64,000 nucleotides of DNA from Nocardioides pini (GCF_026712185.1 NZ_JAPPUX010000005.1:543553-607552); one strand, 5' to 3'; shown: positions 9,471-18,754, counted from the stretch's first letter. Program-made: numbers and translations. Notes: generated by a model not told the origin, from the sequence alone.

Positions 9471-10801
9471 GCGGGGAGCCTCTCGATCAGGAGCCGGTAC
9501 CAGCGGGCGCCGTCGACGAGGTCGGCGACGCCGAGGTGCTCGTCGTAGGAGTGGATGGCCTCGCGCTGGGCCTTGGTCATCCGGAAGGGGGCGAAGCGGT
9601 AGACGTGGTCGCTGATCGCCGTGAAGTGGCGCGAGTCGGTGGCGGCCATCATGACGTACGGCGTCGCGACCGCGTCCGGGAAGACCTCGCCGATGCAGCC
9701 CTCGACCAGCTCGAACGCCTCGTCCATCGGCGAGACCGGTGACGGCTCGCCCGACTCGACGACGTCGATGCGGATCGAGTCGTCGTCGACGGCCTTGCGG
9801 ATGTGCTCGACCACGCCGGCCACCGTGTCGCCGACCATCACCCGGATGTTGAGCCCGGCCTTCGCGGTCGACGCGATCACGTTGAGCGCCGGCGACCCGC
9901 TCAGGGTGGTGGCCGCGACCGTCGTGCGCGTCATGGCCGCGGCCTCGGGGCCCGCGGCGAGCAGCGCCCGGGTCACCACCGGGGCCAGCCGGTCGGCGCG
10001 CCCGAGGAACGGGCGCAGCGGCAGCGGCACGTGCGGCGCGAGGCGGCGCATCAGCTCGAGCGTCGGTGCCGGTGCGGACGCGGGGAACGGCGACTTCTCG
10101 ATCCGCAGGATGGCGCGGGCGATGCGCGCCGTCGGGCCGTTCCTCGCGGGCGTCGAGGCGTGCCCGCCGCGCCCCTCAGCGACGAGCTCGAGCGACGTGG
10201 TGCCCTTCTCGGTGACGCCGATGACGCCCAGCGGGGCCTTCACGCCCGGGAACGCTCCTCCCGCGATCGCGCCGCCCTCGTCGAGCACCAGCCAGGGCGT
10301 GACTCCGCGGTCACGGAGCACGCCGACGGCCTCGATGGCCGCGGTCCCGCTGACCTCCTCGTCGCAGCCGAAGGACAGCCAGACGTCCTGGGCCGGTTCG
10401 TGCCCAGCCTCGAGCAGCGACTCGACGGCCTCGCAGATCGCCGCGACGCAGCCCTTGTCGTCGAGGGTGCCGCGGCCCCACACCGCCGGGCCGACGTCGG
10501 AGGCGTGGACCTCGCCGCCGAACGGGTCGTGCCGCCACGGCGCGCCCGTGTCGACGGGCACGACGTCGAGGTGCGCCATCAGCACGACCGGGCGCTCGGC
10601 GCTGGCGCCGGCCCAGTGGAACAGCAATCCGTGGGTGCCGACCCGCGTGAGCTCGAGCCGCTCGTGGAGGAGCGGGAAGCACGTCGCGAGCTCGACGAGC
10701 AGCCGGTCGAAGGCGCCGGTGTCGACGCGTGCGGGGTCGCGGTCGGAGACGGTGGGGATGCGGACGAGCGCCTGCAGGGCGGCGACCACGCGGTCGGTCA
10801 T
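9467..10801 (-). CDS. M20 family metallopeptidase (carboxypeptidase/dipeptidase type)
   Basis: 444-residue cytosolic zinc hydrolase. Metal and catalytic motifs are VVLMAHLDVVPVD (His, Asp), WGRGTLDDKG (bridging Asp) and FGCDEEVSGT (Glu-Glu). A dimerisation domain follows (GRGGHASTPARNGPTARIA), with the C-terminal zinc histidine in AATDSRHFTAIS. The form resembles Gly-X carboxypeptidase/PM20D1-like enzymes, which act on N-acyl amino acids or dipeptides. Both ends overlap the neighbouring genes by four bases, giving a tightly coupled nitroreductase-M20-MFS operon. Confidence 0.88.
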   Translation of the reverse strand: MTDRVVAALQALVRIPTVSDRDPARVDTGAFDRLLVELATCFPLLHERLELTRVGTHGLLFHWAGASAERPVVLMAHLDVVPVDTGAPWRHDPFGGEVHASDVGPAVWGRGTLDDKGCVAAICEAVESLLEAGHEPAQDVWLSFGCDEEVSGTAAIEAVGVLRDRGVTPWLVLDEGGAIAGGAFPGVKAPLGVIGVTEKGTTSLELVAEGRGGHASTPARNGPTARIARAILRIEKSPFPASAPAPTLELMRRLAPHVPLPLRPFLGRADRLAPVVTRALLAAGPEAAAMTRTTVAATTLSGSPALNVIASTAKAGLNIRVMVGDTVAGVVEHIRKAVDDDSIRIDVVESGEPSPVSPMDEAFELVEGCIGEVFPDAVATPYVMMAATDSRHFTAISDHVYRFAPFRMTKAQREAIHSYDEHLGVADLVDGARWYRLLIERLPA

Positions 10802-11412
10802 GGGCCGACCGTAGTGCCCCACCGTCCGCGGTGGACGAGATTCGTACGCCGCTCGCGACGCGCCGGCGATCCGGCCGCGCCCGTGTCGGACTCGCGGTGG
10901 CCCACGGTGATCGCGCCCACCGGGGCGTGGTCCTCCGGGATGCCGAAGGCCTCCCTGAAGCCGTCGAGGAAGCGCTCCTCGATGCCGAAGAAGCACGCCC
11001 CGAGGCCCTCGTCGACAACGGTCTGCAGCACCAGGAGCGCGGCCATCCCGGCGTCGACCCACCAGTACGGCACCGGCCAGCGGGCCTCGTCGCGGTCGGT
11101 CCAGCCCTTGTCGGGCAGCGCGTAGCGGTCGAGGTAGGCGGCCTTGCTGGTCAGCGGCACGATCACGACCGGGGCCGTGCGCATGCCGTCCAACCACGTG
11201 TTGTGGGCATCGGGGTCGGCTCCCGTCGTCGCCCAGAACAGCGCGACGTCCTCCGGGGTGTCCAGCACCAGGAACGCCCAGCCCTGGGTGAACCCCGCGT
11301 TGGGGGCGCGCTGGGCGTGCTCGAGCATGCGGTCGACGGCGGCCGGGTCGACCGGCCGGTCGGCGTAGCGGCGCACCATGCGCCGGCGGCGTACGACCTC
11401 GCGGAACTCCAT
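10798..11412 (-). CDS. Nitroreductase family protein
   Basis: 204-residue FMN-dependent oxidoreductase of the nitroreductase superfamily. The FMN-phosphate contacts are seen in VVRRRRMVRRYADRPV, followed by RAPNAGFTQGWAFLVL and, late in the protein, LQTVVDEGLGACFFGI. It is the first gene of the operon with the M20 peptidase and MFS gene, with a four-base overlap. Nitro-compound, quinone or dehydro-bond reduction cannot be distinguished. A long inverted repeat lies just upstream. Confidence 0.87.
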   Translation of the reverse strand: MEFREVVRRRRMVRRYADRPVDPAAVDRMLEHAQRAPNAGFTQGWAFLVLDTPEDVALFWATTGADPDAHNTWLDGMRTAPVVIVPLTSKAAYLDRYALPDKGWTDRDEARWPVPYWWVDAGMAALLVLQTVVDEGLGACFFGIEERFLDGFREAFGIPEDHAPVGAITVGHRESDTGAAGSPARRERRTNLVHRGRWGTTVGP

Positions 11413-11446
11413 GCCCGAAGGCTAGGCGCCGCCGGCTCCCCTGCGC

Positions 11447-11518
11447 TGTAACGCCGGGTTAGTGCCCCTACCCACCGTGGAGCACCCCAGTGGGTACCCG
11501 CACCAACCCGGCGTTACA
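11447..11518. repeat. Inverted repeat, TAACGCCGGGTT family, copy 1
   Basis: Two 29-base arms (11447-11475 and 11490-11518), matching at 25 positions, enclose a 14-base loop. The outer TGTAACGCCGGGTT and inner TACCCAC blocks match perfectly. A second member of the same family lies at 48003-48074. This copy is in a divergent intergenic region, so it cannot be only a terminator. Confidence 0.85.
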
Positions 11519-11612
11519 TCAGCGGGACGACCACCAGGCGGCGTCTGGGATCCGAGACGCAGCAACGGGGCGGCGCGTTGACCGAGGTCGGTGATCCCGG
11601 TGGACTGCAGGC

Positions 11613-12836
11613 ATGGCACCGACGTCCGGCTTCGAGGAGATGTGGCGCGACCTCGCGCCGGTGGGCCGGTCGGCCTCCTCGGGTGGCTACTTCCGCCAGC
11701 CCTGGACGACGGCCGAGTCGGAGCTGCGGTCGTGGTTCGCCGAGGAGTGCGTGGCGCGCGGCCTGGCCGTCGAGACCGACGGCATCGGCAACCAGGTCGC
11801 CTGGTGGGTGCCGGCCGCGGCTGCCGGCCGGCGGGGCGTCCTCACCGGCTCGCACCTCGACTCGGTCCTGGACGGCGGCGCGTACGACGGCCCGCTGGGC
11901 GTGGCGTCCGCGCTCGCGGCCGTCGACACGCTGCGGGCCCGGGGCTTCGAGCCGGATCGTCCCATCGGCGTCGGCGTGTTCGTGGAGGAGGAGGGGTCGC
12001 GGTTCGGACGTGCCTGCCTCGGCTCGCGGCTGGTCACCGGCGCCACGACCTGGGACGAGGCGCGCGAGCTGCGCGACCGCGACGGGGTGTTCCTCGCCGA
12101 CGCGGTCGCGGGTGCCGGCCTCGACCCGGAGGCCGGGCTGCTCTCGCTCGACCGCGTCGACACGTTCGTCGAGCTGCACGTCGAGCAGGGCCGTGACCTC
12201 GTGGACCGCGACGTGGCCGTCGGGCTGGCGAGCGAGATCTGGCCGCACGGGCGCTGGCGCTTCGACTTCGCGGGCCAGGCCAACCACGCGGGCACGACCC
12301 GCATGGAGGACCGGCACGACCCGATGCTGACCTACGCCATGACCGCGCTGGCCGCCAACAAGCAGGCGCGCCTGGCGGGACAGCGCGCCACCTTCGGCCG
12401 CCTCTCGGTCGAGCCCAACGGCACGAACGCGGTCCCGTCGCTGGTGACCGCCTGGCTCGACGCGCGGGCCTCGTCCGACGAGGCCCTCGCCACCCTCGTG
12501 GAGGCGGTGGAGAGGCAGGCACACGACCGCGCCGAACGGGACGGCACCAGGCTCGACGTCACCGCGGAGTCCGTGTCGGGCTCCGTCGCCTTCGACCCCG
12601 ACCTGGCCACCCGCCTCGCGAGCCTGGGTGGCTGGCCGGTCATCCCGACGCAGGCGGGTCACGACGCGGGCATCCTGTCCGACGCCGGCATCCCCACGGC
12701 GATGGTCTTCGTCCGCAACCCGACCGGGGTCTCGCACTCGCCCGATGAGCACGCCGAGACCGTCGACTGCCTGGCCGGCGTCGAGGCGCTCGCCGACGTG
12801 CTGGCCGAGCTCGCACGCCGCAGGGACCCCGCATGA
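11613..12836 (+). CDS. M20-type amidohydrolase (allantoate/N-carbamoyl-amino-acid hydrolase family) in hut operon
   Basis: 407-residue binuclear metal amidase. Family motifs are LTGSHLDSVLDGGAYDGPLG (metal His and Asp), FVEEEGSRFG (catalytic/bridging Glu), FVELHVEQG, WRFDFAGQANHAGTTRM (dimer/substrate region) and AGHDAGIL near the end. Named members cleave allantoate, N-carbamoyl-amino acids or ureidoglycolate. Here it directly precedes hutF and hutI on the same strand. HutF yields N-formylglutamate, and no hutG is visible in the window. By inference it could deformylate N-formylglutamate. The ATG at 11613 gives the family N-terminus. Confidence 0.85.
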   Translation: MAPTSGFEEMWRDLAPVGRSASSGGYFRQPWTTAESELRSWFAEECVARGLAVETDGIGNQVAWWVPAAAAGRRGVLTGSHLDSVLDGGAYDGPLGVASALAAVDTLRARGFEPDRPIGVGVFVEEEGSRFGRACLGSRLVTGATTWDEARELRDRDGVFLADAVAGAGLDPEAGLLSLDRVDTFVELHVEQGRDLVDRDVAVGLASEIWPHGRWRFDFAGQANHAGTTRMEDRHDPMLTYAMTALAANKQARLAGQRATFGRLSVEPNGTNAVPSLVTAWLDARASSDEALATLVEAVERQAHDRAERDGTRLDVTAESVSGSVAFDPDLATRLASLGGWPVIPTQAGHDAGILSDAGIPTAMVFVRNPTGVSHSPDEHAETVDCLAGVEALADVLAELARRRDPA

Positions 12837-12966
12837 GCACCCCACGACGTTCTTGTCCCCCGCAACGCTTCACCCCACAGCCTCCTGGTTCCCCCGCTGC
12901 GCTCCTCCACCACGAGCCTGCGGGGACCCCGAAGCGCTCCTCCCAACAACGCCGCGGGGACCCCGC
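12837..12966. other. Unusual 130-base spacer inside the hut operon
   Basis: Genes around it overlap, yet this gap is 130 bases. It begins and ends with GGGACCCCGC followed by a start-like RTGA (12822-12836 and 12957-12970), as if material had been inserted with a short duplication. Inside, GTTCCCCCGC pairs with GCGGGGACC and CGCTTC pairs with GAAGCG. No convincing reading frame was found. It may be a small dispersed repeat. Confidence 0.4.
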
Positions 12967-14295
12967 GTGACGGCGTACCTCCTCGAGCGCGCCTGGGTCG
13001 GCGACCGCTTCCTCGACGACGTGCTGGTCGAGGTCGAGGACGGCCGCTTCACCTCCGTCACCCCGGACGCCGACCCACCCCGCGCGATCCCGGTGCGCGG
13101 CCTGGTCGTCCCCGGTCTCGCCAACACCCACAGCCACGCCTTCCACCGCGCCCTGCGCGGCCGCACCCAGCGCGGCCGCGGCACCTTCTGGACCTGGCGC
13201 GACCAGATGTACGCCGTCGCCGCGCGGCTCGACCCGGACACCTACCTCGCCCTGGCGCGCGCGACCTACCGCGAGATGGCGGCCGCCGGGATCACGTGCG
13301 TGGGGGAGTTCCACTACGTCCACCGCCGCCCGGACGGCTCGCCCTACGCCGACGCCAACGAGATGGGCGACGTGCTGGTCGAGGCGGCCCAGCAGGCCGG
13401 CATCCGGCTCACTCTGCTCGACACCCTGTACCTCTCCTCCGGCTTCGGGGTGCCGCCCGAGGGCGCGCAGCTGCGCTACAGCGACGGCAGCGTCGAGGCG
13501 TGGGCCGACCGGGTCGACACCCTGGCCGTCGACCTGGCGGCGGTCCCTCACGCCGTCGCCGGCATGGCCGTCCACTCCGTCCGCGCGGTGCCCGCTGCCG
13601 ACCTGCCGGCGGTGGCCGACCGCCTCGACGCCCGGCCCTTCCACGTCCACCTCTCCGAGCAGGTCGCGGAGAACACCGCCTGCCTCGAGGCGTACGGCGT
13701 CACGCCGGCGCGGTTGCTCGCCGACCACGGCCTGCTGGGACCGGCGTCCAGCCTCGTGCACGCCACGCACCTGACCGACGACGACATCGCCCTGATCGGC
13801 GGCGCCGGGGCTCACGTGAGCCTCTGCCCCACCACCGAGCGCGACCTCGGCGACGGCATCGGGCCGAGCCGCCGGCTGCACGACGCCGGCGCGCGGCTGA
13901 CCCTCGGCTCCGACAGCCACGCGGTGATCGACCTGTTCGAGGAGATGCGCGCCGTCGAGCTCGACGAGCGGCTCGCGACCCAGCAGCGCGGTCACTGGGC
14001 CGCGGCCGAGCTGCTGACCGCCGCCACCACCGACGGGCACGCGTCGCTCGGCTGGCACGACGCGGGCGCCATCGCCGTCGGCCGGCGCGCCGACCTCGTG
14101 GTCGTCGACCCCGCCAGTCCGCGCACCGCCGGGGCCGGCCGCGACGAGGGCGCCGTGGTCTTCGCAGCGTCCGCCGAGGACGTGCAGCGCGTGATGGTCG
14201 ACGGACGCTGGGTCGTCGAGGAGGGCCAGCGCTACGACATCGGGCTCGAGCTCGAGGCAGCCGTCGCCCGCACCTGGGGAGAGGACCACCGATGA
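12967..14295 (+). CDS. hutF: Formimidoylglutamate deiminase
   Basis: 442-residue amidohydrolase-superfamily enzyme converting N-formimino-L-glutamate to N-formyl-L-glutamate and ammonia. The metal site HSH is at residues 55-57 in GLANTHSHAFHRALRGRTQ. The HutF-typical FWTWRDQMY follows, then FHVHLSEQ, VHATHLTD and LGSDSHAVIDLFEEMR (metal Asp). The GTG at 12967 starts at the conserved N-terminus; upstream in-frame codons lie in the odd spacer. Its stop overlaps the hutI start (ATGA). Confidence 0.94.
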   Translation: MTAYLLERAWVGDRFLDDVLVEVEDGRFTSVTPDADPPRAIPVRGLVVPGLANTHSHAFHRALRGRTQRGRGTFWTWRDQMYAVAARLDPDTYLALARATYREMAAAGITCVGEFHYVHRRPDGSPYADANEMGDVLVEAAQQAGIRLTLLDTLYLSSGFGVPPEGAQLRYSDGSVEAWADRVDTLAVDLAAVPHAVAGMAVHSVRAVPAADLPAVADRLDARPFHVHLSEQVAENTACLEAYGVTPARLLADHGLLGPASSLVHATHLTDDDIALIGGAGAHVSLCPTTERDLGDGIGPSRRLHDAGARLTLGSDSHAVIDLFEEMRAVELDERLATQQRGHWAAAELLTAATTDGHASLGWHDAGAIAVGRRADLVVVDPASPRTAGAGRDEGAVVFAASAEDVQRVMVDGRWVVEEGQRYDIGLELEAAVARTWGEDHR

Positions 14296-15476
14296 GCAGC
14301 GCCGTCTCGACCGTCATCACCGGCATCGGCGAGCTCGCCACCAACGACCCGGCGCGAGCCGAGGGCGGCGGCGTGCTCGGGCTCGTCCGCGACGCCGCCG
14401 TCGTGGTCGAGGGCGCCAGGGTCGTCTGGGTGGGCCCGGCCGTCGACGCGCCCGCCGCCGACGTGCAGGTCGACGCCGGCGGGCGCGCGGTCATCCCCGG
14501 CTTCGTCGACTCCCACAGCCACCTCGTCTTCGCCGGCGACCGCTCCGCCGAGTTCGAGGCGCGGATGACGGGCCAGCCCTACACAGCCGGTGGCATCCGC
14601 ACCACGGTCGCGAAGACCCGCGCCGCCACCGACGAGCAGCTCACCTCGCACGTCGCCCGGCTCGTCGCCGAGATGCGGGCCCAGGGCACCACCTCCATCG
14701 AGATCAAGAGCGGGTACGGGTTGTCGGTCCACGACGAGGCGCGCAGCCTCGCGGTGGCCCGCCAGTTCACCGAGGACACGACCTTCCTCGGCGCCCACGT
14801 CGTCCCCGCCGACACCACCCCCGAGGACTACGTCGACCTCGTCACCGGCCCCATGCTCACGGCCGCGGCACCGCACGCCCGGTGGATCGACGTGTTCTGC
14901 GAGGACGGCGCCTTCGACGTCGACCAGGCACGCGCCATCCTCGCCGCGGGGTCCGACAGCGGCCTGCGCGGACGCCTCCACGCCAACCAGCTGACGTACG
15001 GCGGGGGCGTGCAGCTGGCCTGCGAGCTCGGCCTCGTCGCGGTCGACCACTGCACCTTCCTCGACGACGACGACGTCTCGGCCCTGGCGTCGAGCGGCAC
15101 GATCGCCACGCTGCTGCCGGGCGTGGAGTTCTCCACCCGCCAGCCCTACCCCGACGCGCGCGGCCTGATCGACGCGGGCGTGCGGGTCGCGCTGGCCAGC
15201 GACTGCAACCCGGGGTCGTGCTTCACCTCCTCCATGGCGCTGTGCATCGCGCTGGCCGTCCGCGAGATGCGGATGAGCCCGGCGGAGGCGCTCCACGCCG
15301 CGACCGCGACGGGCGCCGCCGCCCTCGACCGCGACGACGTCGGCGTCCTCGCCCCCGGCAAGGCCGCCGACCTCGTCCTCCTCGACGCGCCGTCCTACGT
15401 CCACCTCGCCTACCGCCCCGGCGTCCCGCTCGTCGCCGGGGTCTGGCAGGCCGGCCGGCCGGTCGTCCCGAGGTAG
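14292..15476 (+). CDS. hutI: Imidazolonepropionase
   Basis: 394-residue metal-dependent hydrolase opening imidazolone propionate to N-formimino-glutamate, the step between HutU and HutF. Conserved features are PGFVDSHSHLVFAGDR (metal His75/His77), EIKSGYGLSVHDEARSLAV, the RLHANQLTYGGGVQLA histidine, VDHCTFL and ASDCNPGSC (metal Asp). Length and motif order match bacterial HutI. It is translationally coupled to hutF and is the last gene of the operon. Confidence 0.96.
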   Translation: MSSAVSTVITGIGELATNDPARAEGGGVLGLVRDAAVVVEGARVVWVGPAVDAPAADVQVDAGGRAVIPGFVDSHSHLVFAGDRSAEFEARMTGQPYTAGGIRTTVAKTRAATDEQLTSHVARLVAEMRAQGTTSIEIKSGYGLSVHDEARSLAVARQFTEDTTFLGAHVVPADTTPEDYVDLVTGPMLTAAAPHARWIDVFCEDGAFDVDQARAILAAGSDSGLRGRLHANQLTYGGGVQLACELGLVAVDHCTFLDDDDVSALASSGTIATLLPGVEFSTRQPYPDARGLIDAGVRVALASDCNPGSCFTSSMALCIALAVREMRMSPAEALHAATATGAAALDRDDVGVLAPGKAADLVLLDAPSYVHLAYRPGVPLVAGVWQAGRPVVPR

Positions 15477-15482
15477 CCCGCA

Positions 15483-15579
15483 GCTACCTCAGACCCCGGT
15501 CGTACGCCGACGCGGCGCGCGTCTGAGGTAGCCGGCCGCCCGGAGATAGGGCACGCGCCCGATGTCCCGGCCTACCTCA
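15483..15579. repeat. Three-armed inverted repeat after hutI
   Basis: GCTACCTCAGAC (15483-15494) is exactly complementary to GTCTGAGGTAGC (15521-15532) across a 26-base loop. The second arm can instead pair with CCGGCCTACCTCA at 15567-15579. The two pairings exclude each other. It may end the hut transcript or regulate the following small gene. Confidence 0.65.
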
Positions 15580-15635
15580 TGGACGGAACCTCTACTCACG
15601 GTCCGGAACCGGGCCGAGGAGAAGAGGAGAAGCAC

Positions 15636-15752
15636 ATGTTCACCACCGACAGCTTCCTGGGAGCCGAGCTGACCTACCGACAGGACAGGATCCGGAAGGA
15701 CTACGGGCACCGTCGCTGGACCCGTGTCCGCGCCGACGACACCCAGAAGTGA
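15636..15752 (+). CDS. 38-residue basic protein coupled to the LuxR regulator
   Basis: Short frame MFTTDSFLGAELTYRQDR.. ending DDTQK, with a strong purine-rich ribosome site (GAGGAGAAG) 5-12 bases upstream. The stop TGA overlaps the GTG start of the large regulator by four bases, which argues that it is translated. The middle is rich in Arg/Lys/Tyr and probably helical. I do not recognise a family. It could be a small partner of the regulator or a leader peptide that couples its translation. Confidence 0.6.
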   Translation: MFTTDSFLGAELTYRQDRIRKDYGHRRWTRVRADDTQK

Positions 15753-18700
15753 CCCACACCGCGATCGACCCGCGAGTGTCTGACCGGCACGACACAATGT
15801 CGTCCGTGCCGACCCTGCGGACCACCGATCTCATCGGACGCGATGCCGAGCTGGAGCAACTCACCGCCCAGCTCGGCATTCGCACGTCCGGAGCCGGTTC
15901 CTCCGCCGGCGCGGGTGGCCCCGGCGACGCCCCGGCCCGGGCCGTGCTCGTCGGCGGCGACGCCGGCGTGGGCAAGACCCGCCTCCTGATGGCCCTGCGC
16001 GACGCGGCCCTCGAGGCCGACTGGCAGGTCGTCGCCGGCCACTGCCTCGACCTCGCGGACAGCTCGCTGCCCTACCTCCCCTTCTCCGAGATCCTCGGCC
16101 GCCTCATGGCCGACCTCCCCGACGTCACCGGCCGCGTGCTCGAGGTGCACCCCACCCTCGCCCGCCTCCAGCCCGGCCGCCGGATCCGCAGCAGCGAGAC
16201 CGCGTCGGGCGACCAGGCCCTCGACCGCGGCAACGTCTACGACGCGTTCGGCCACCTCCTCGCCGCCGTCGCGGAGCGCGCCCCGGTCCTCGTCGTGGTC
16301 GAGGACGCCCACTGGGCCGACGAGTCCACCCGCGACATGCTCAGCTTCCTCTTCTCCCGTCCGGTGCCGGGCGTGGCGCTCGTCGTCTCCTACCGCGCCG
16401 ACGACCTCCACCGCCGCCACCCGCTCCGCCGCCAGGTCGCGGAGTGGATGCGCCTGCGCGGCGTCGAGCGACTCCAGGTGGAGCCGCTCGCCGACGACGC
16501 CGTGCGCCTCCTCGTCCGTGCGCTCCACCCGTCCACGCTGTCCGAGGCCGAGTACGTCTCGATCGTCGACCGCGCCGAGGGCAACCCCTTCTTCATCGAG
16601 GAGCTCGTCGGTGCCGCGTCGTCGGGGCAGGTGCCCGGCGAGCTCGCCGACGTGCTGCTCGTGCACCTCGACCGCCTCGACGAGACGACCCGTCGCGTCG
16701 TGCGGCTCGTCTCGGTCGCGGGCCGTCAGGTCAGCCACAACCTGCTGGCCGCCGTCTCCGACCTCGACGCCACCGAGCTCGAGACCGCGCTGCGCAACGC
16801 TGTCGACGCCCACGTCCTCGTCGCCTCACGCGGCGGCACCTACGCGTTCCGCCACGCCCTGCTCGGCGAGGCGGTCTACGACGACCTCCTGCCCGGCGAG
16901 CGGATGCGGCTGCACGCCGACTTCGTCGCCGCCCTGGGGGAGGGCCGGGCGATCGGCACCGCGGCCGAGCTCGCGCAGCACGCCCGCCGTGCGGACGACC
17001 GCCCGGTCGCCGTGCGTGCCTCCATCGAGGCGGGCGAGGAGGCGCTCGCCGTGGGCGGCCCGTCGGAGGCGGCGACCCACTTCCTCGACGCGCTCGAGCT
17101 GGTCGACACCGCCCGCGTTCCGGTGCCCGACGTCGACGTCTTCGCGCTGACCCGACGGTGCGCCGAGGCGCTGATCGCCTCCGGCCGGGTGCAGAAGGCC
17201 GTGAAGGTCCTCCGGGCCCGGCTCGCGGCCCTGCCGGTCGACGCTCCCGCCGTCGACCGTGGCCAGCTGCTCACGTCCCTGGCGTCGGCGCTGATGCTCA
17301 CCGACACCACCGAGTCGCCCCGCGAGACCGCCGCGGAGGCCGTCGAGCTGCTGCGGGGCGGCCCGCCGAAGCTCCTGGCCCGTGCGCTCCTCGTCCACGC
17401 CCAGAGCCTGGGCGGGTGGCACGCCGACGAGGCGCGGAGCATCGCCCTGCAGGCCCTCGAGCTGGCCGAGCGCAACGACCTCACCAGCCTCGCCGTCGAG
17501 CTGCACGCGACCGTCGCGGGGCTCGACCCGGAGGGCGGCGCGAGCCCGAGCGCCGGGTGGCGCGCCGCGGCCGACCGGGCGCGACGGGCCGGCCTGATCG
17601 AGCCCGAGCTCCGGGCGCTCTACCTGCTCGGCCGGCTCCACCACGACGAAGGAGACCTGCCCCGGGCCGTCGAGGTCTACCGCGAGGTGATCGAGCGCAG
17701 CGAGGTCGGTGGCCTGACCTGGTCGCCCTATCCCGCCGAGGCCCGGTTGCTGCTCGCGGTCGCGCTCACCCACCAGGGCCTGCTCGACGAGGCCTGGGCC
17801 CTGCTCGACGTCAGCGGGCAGAACCCGCCCATGGTGTTCGAGTGGCTCTACTTCGCCCACCAGATGCTGATCACCATCGGCATCCGCGGCCGCCGCAAGG
17901 AGCAGGCCCTCGAGCGGCTCCGCGACTACTGGGGCACCGACGGGCTCACCGCGCTCTCCGCGGGCAGCGCCGAGATCATGCGGGCCGCCGCCGCGGGCGA
18001 CGGGGCCCTCGCGGTGTCGGTCTACGACGACGTGGTGGCCGTGGTCGTGCCGCTGTGGCACGAGTGGTTCCAGGCCCGGCTGCGGCTCGCCACCCTCACC
18101 CTGGCGGCCTTCGCCGCCGCGGCGCCGCACCAGTCCGCCGAGGAGCGGGACGCGGCGGCCCACGACGTCGAGCGGATGGTCGCCGACGGCGGCCGGGTGA
18201 TCGACTTCTACGCCCCCTACGACGGCAGCCACGGCCCGGAGTACCGCATGTGGGTCGCCCGGCGCACCGCCGAGCACCTGCGCTGGTGCTGGCTGGCCCA
18301 GGTCGACCCGCCCTCGGCCGACGACCTCGTCGCGGCCTGGCGCGCCGCCGAGGAGACCGCGGTCGCCTACGGCAGCGTGCCGGAGGTGGCACAGACCCGG
18401 GTGCGGCTGGCCGGGGTGCTGCGCGCGGTCGGCGACACCGCCGGGGCCAGGACGGTGGCCGACCAGGCACGGCAGGCGGCGCACGCGCTCGGCGCCCAGC
18501 CGATGCTCGACGAGCTCGTCGCCCAGGGGTCCGCACCCGCGCCCGCCACGTCCGCCCAGACGGCGACGCTCACGCCGCGCGAGGCGGAGATCCTCGCCCT
18601 CGTCTCGGAGGGGCGGTCCAACGGCGAGATCGGCAAGCAGCTCTTCATCAGCACCAAGACCGTGTCGGTCCACGTCTCCAACATCCTGGCCAAGCTCGAG

Positions 18701-18754
18701 GCCGCGTCGCGCACCGAGGCCGCCGCGGTGGCCCGCCGCCGCGGGCTGCTCTGA
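15749..18754 (+). CDS. LAL/MalT-type LuxR family regulator with AAA ATPase domain
   Basis: 1001-residue regulator. An N-terminal ATPase module begins DLIGRDAELEQL; Walker A GGDAGVGKT has Lys76, and Walker B is VLVVVEDAHWAD. A long central region has TPR-like helical repeats. The C-terminal 61 residues form a LuxR winged helix-turn-helix (LTPREAEILALVSEGRSN.. KTVSVHVSNILAKL). LAL proteins bind ATP and an inducer and activate nearby genes. The GTG at 15749 overlaps the small gene's stop; an ATG at 15797 is the alternative. The targets are unknown. Confidence 0.9.
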   Translation: MTHTAIDPRVSDRHDTMSSVPTLRTTDLIGRDAELEQLTAQLGIRTSGAGSSAGAGGPGDAPARAVLVGGDAGVGKTRLLMALRDAALEADWQVVAGHCLDLADSSLPYLPFSEILGRLMADLPDVTGRVLEVHPTLARLQPGRRIRSSETASGDQALDRGNVYDAFGHLLAAVAERAPVLVVVEDAHWADESTRDMLSFLFSRPVPGVALVVSYRADDLHRRHPLRRQVAEWMRLRGVERLQVEPLADDAVRLLVRALHPSTLSEAEYVSIVDRAEGNPFFIEELVGAASSGQVPGELADVLLVHLDRLDETTRRVVRLVSVAGRQVSHNLLAAVSDLDATELETALRNAVDAHVLVASRGGTYAFRHALLGEAVYDDLLPGERMRLHADFVAALGEGRAIGTAAELAQHARRADDRPVAVRASIEAGEEALAVGGPSEAATHFLDALELVDTARVPVPDVDVFALTRRCAEALIASGRVQKAVKVLRARLAALPVDAPAVDRGQLLTSLASALMLTDTTESPRETAAEAVELLRGGPPKLLARALLVHAQSLGGWHADEARSIALQALELAERNDLTSLAVELHATVAGLDPEGGASPSAGWRAAADRARRAGLIEPELRALYLLGRLHHDEGDLPRAVEVYREVIERSEVGGLTWSPYPAEARLLLAVALTHQGLLDEAWALLDVSGQNPPMVFEWLYFAHQMLITIGIRGRRKEQALERLRDYWGTDGLTALSAGSAEIMRAAAAGDGALAVSVYDDVVAVVVPLWHEWFQARLRLATLTLAAFAAAAPHQSAEERDAAAHDVERMVADGGRVIDFYAPYDGSHGPEYRMWVARRTAEHLRWCWLAQVDPPSADDLVAAWRAAEETAVAYGSVPEVAQTRVRLAGVLRAVGDTAGARTVADQARQAAHALGAQPMLDELVAQGSAPAPATSAQTATLTPREAEILALVSEGRSNGEIGKQLFISTKTVSVHVSNILAKLEAASRTEAAAVARRRGLL

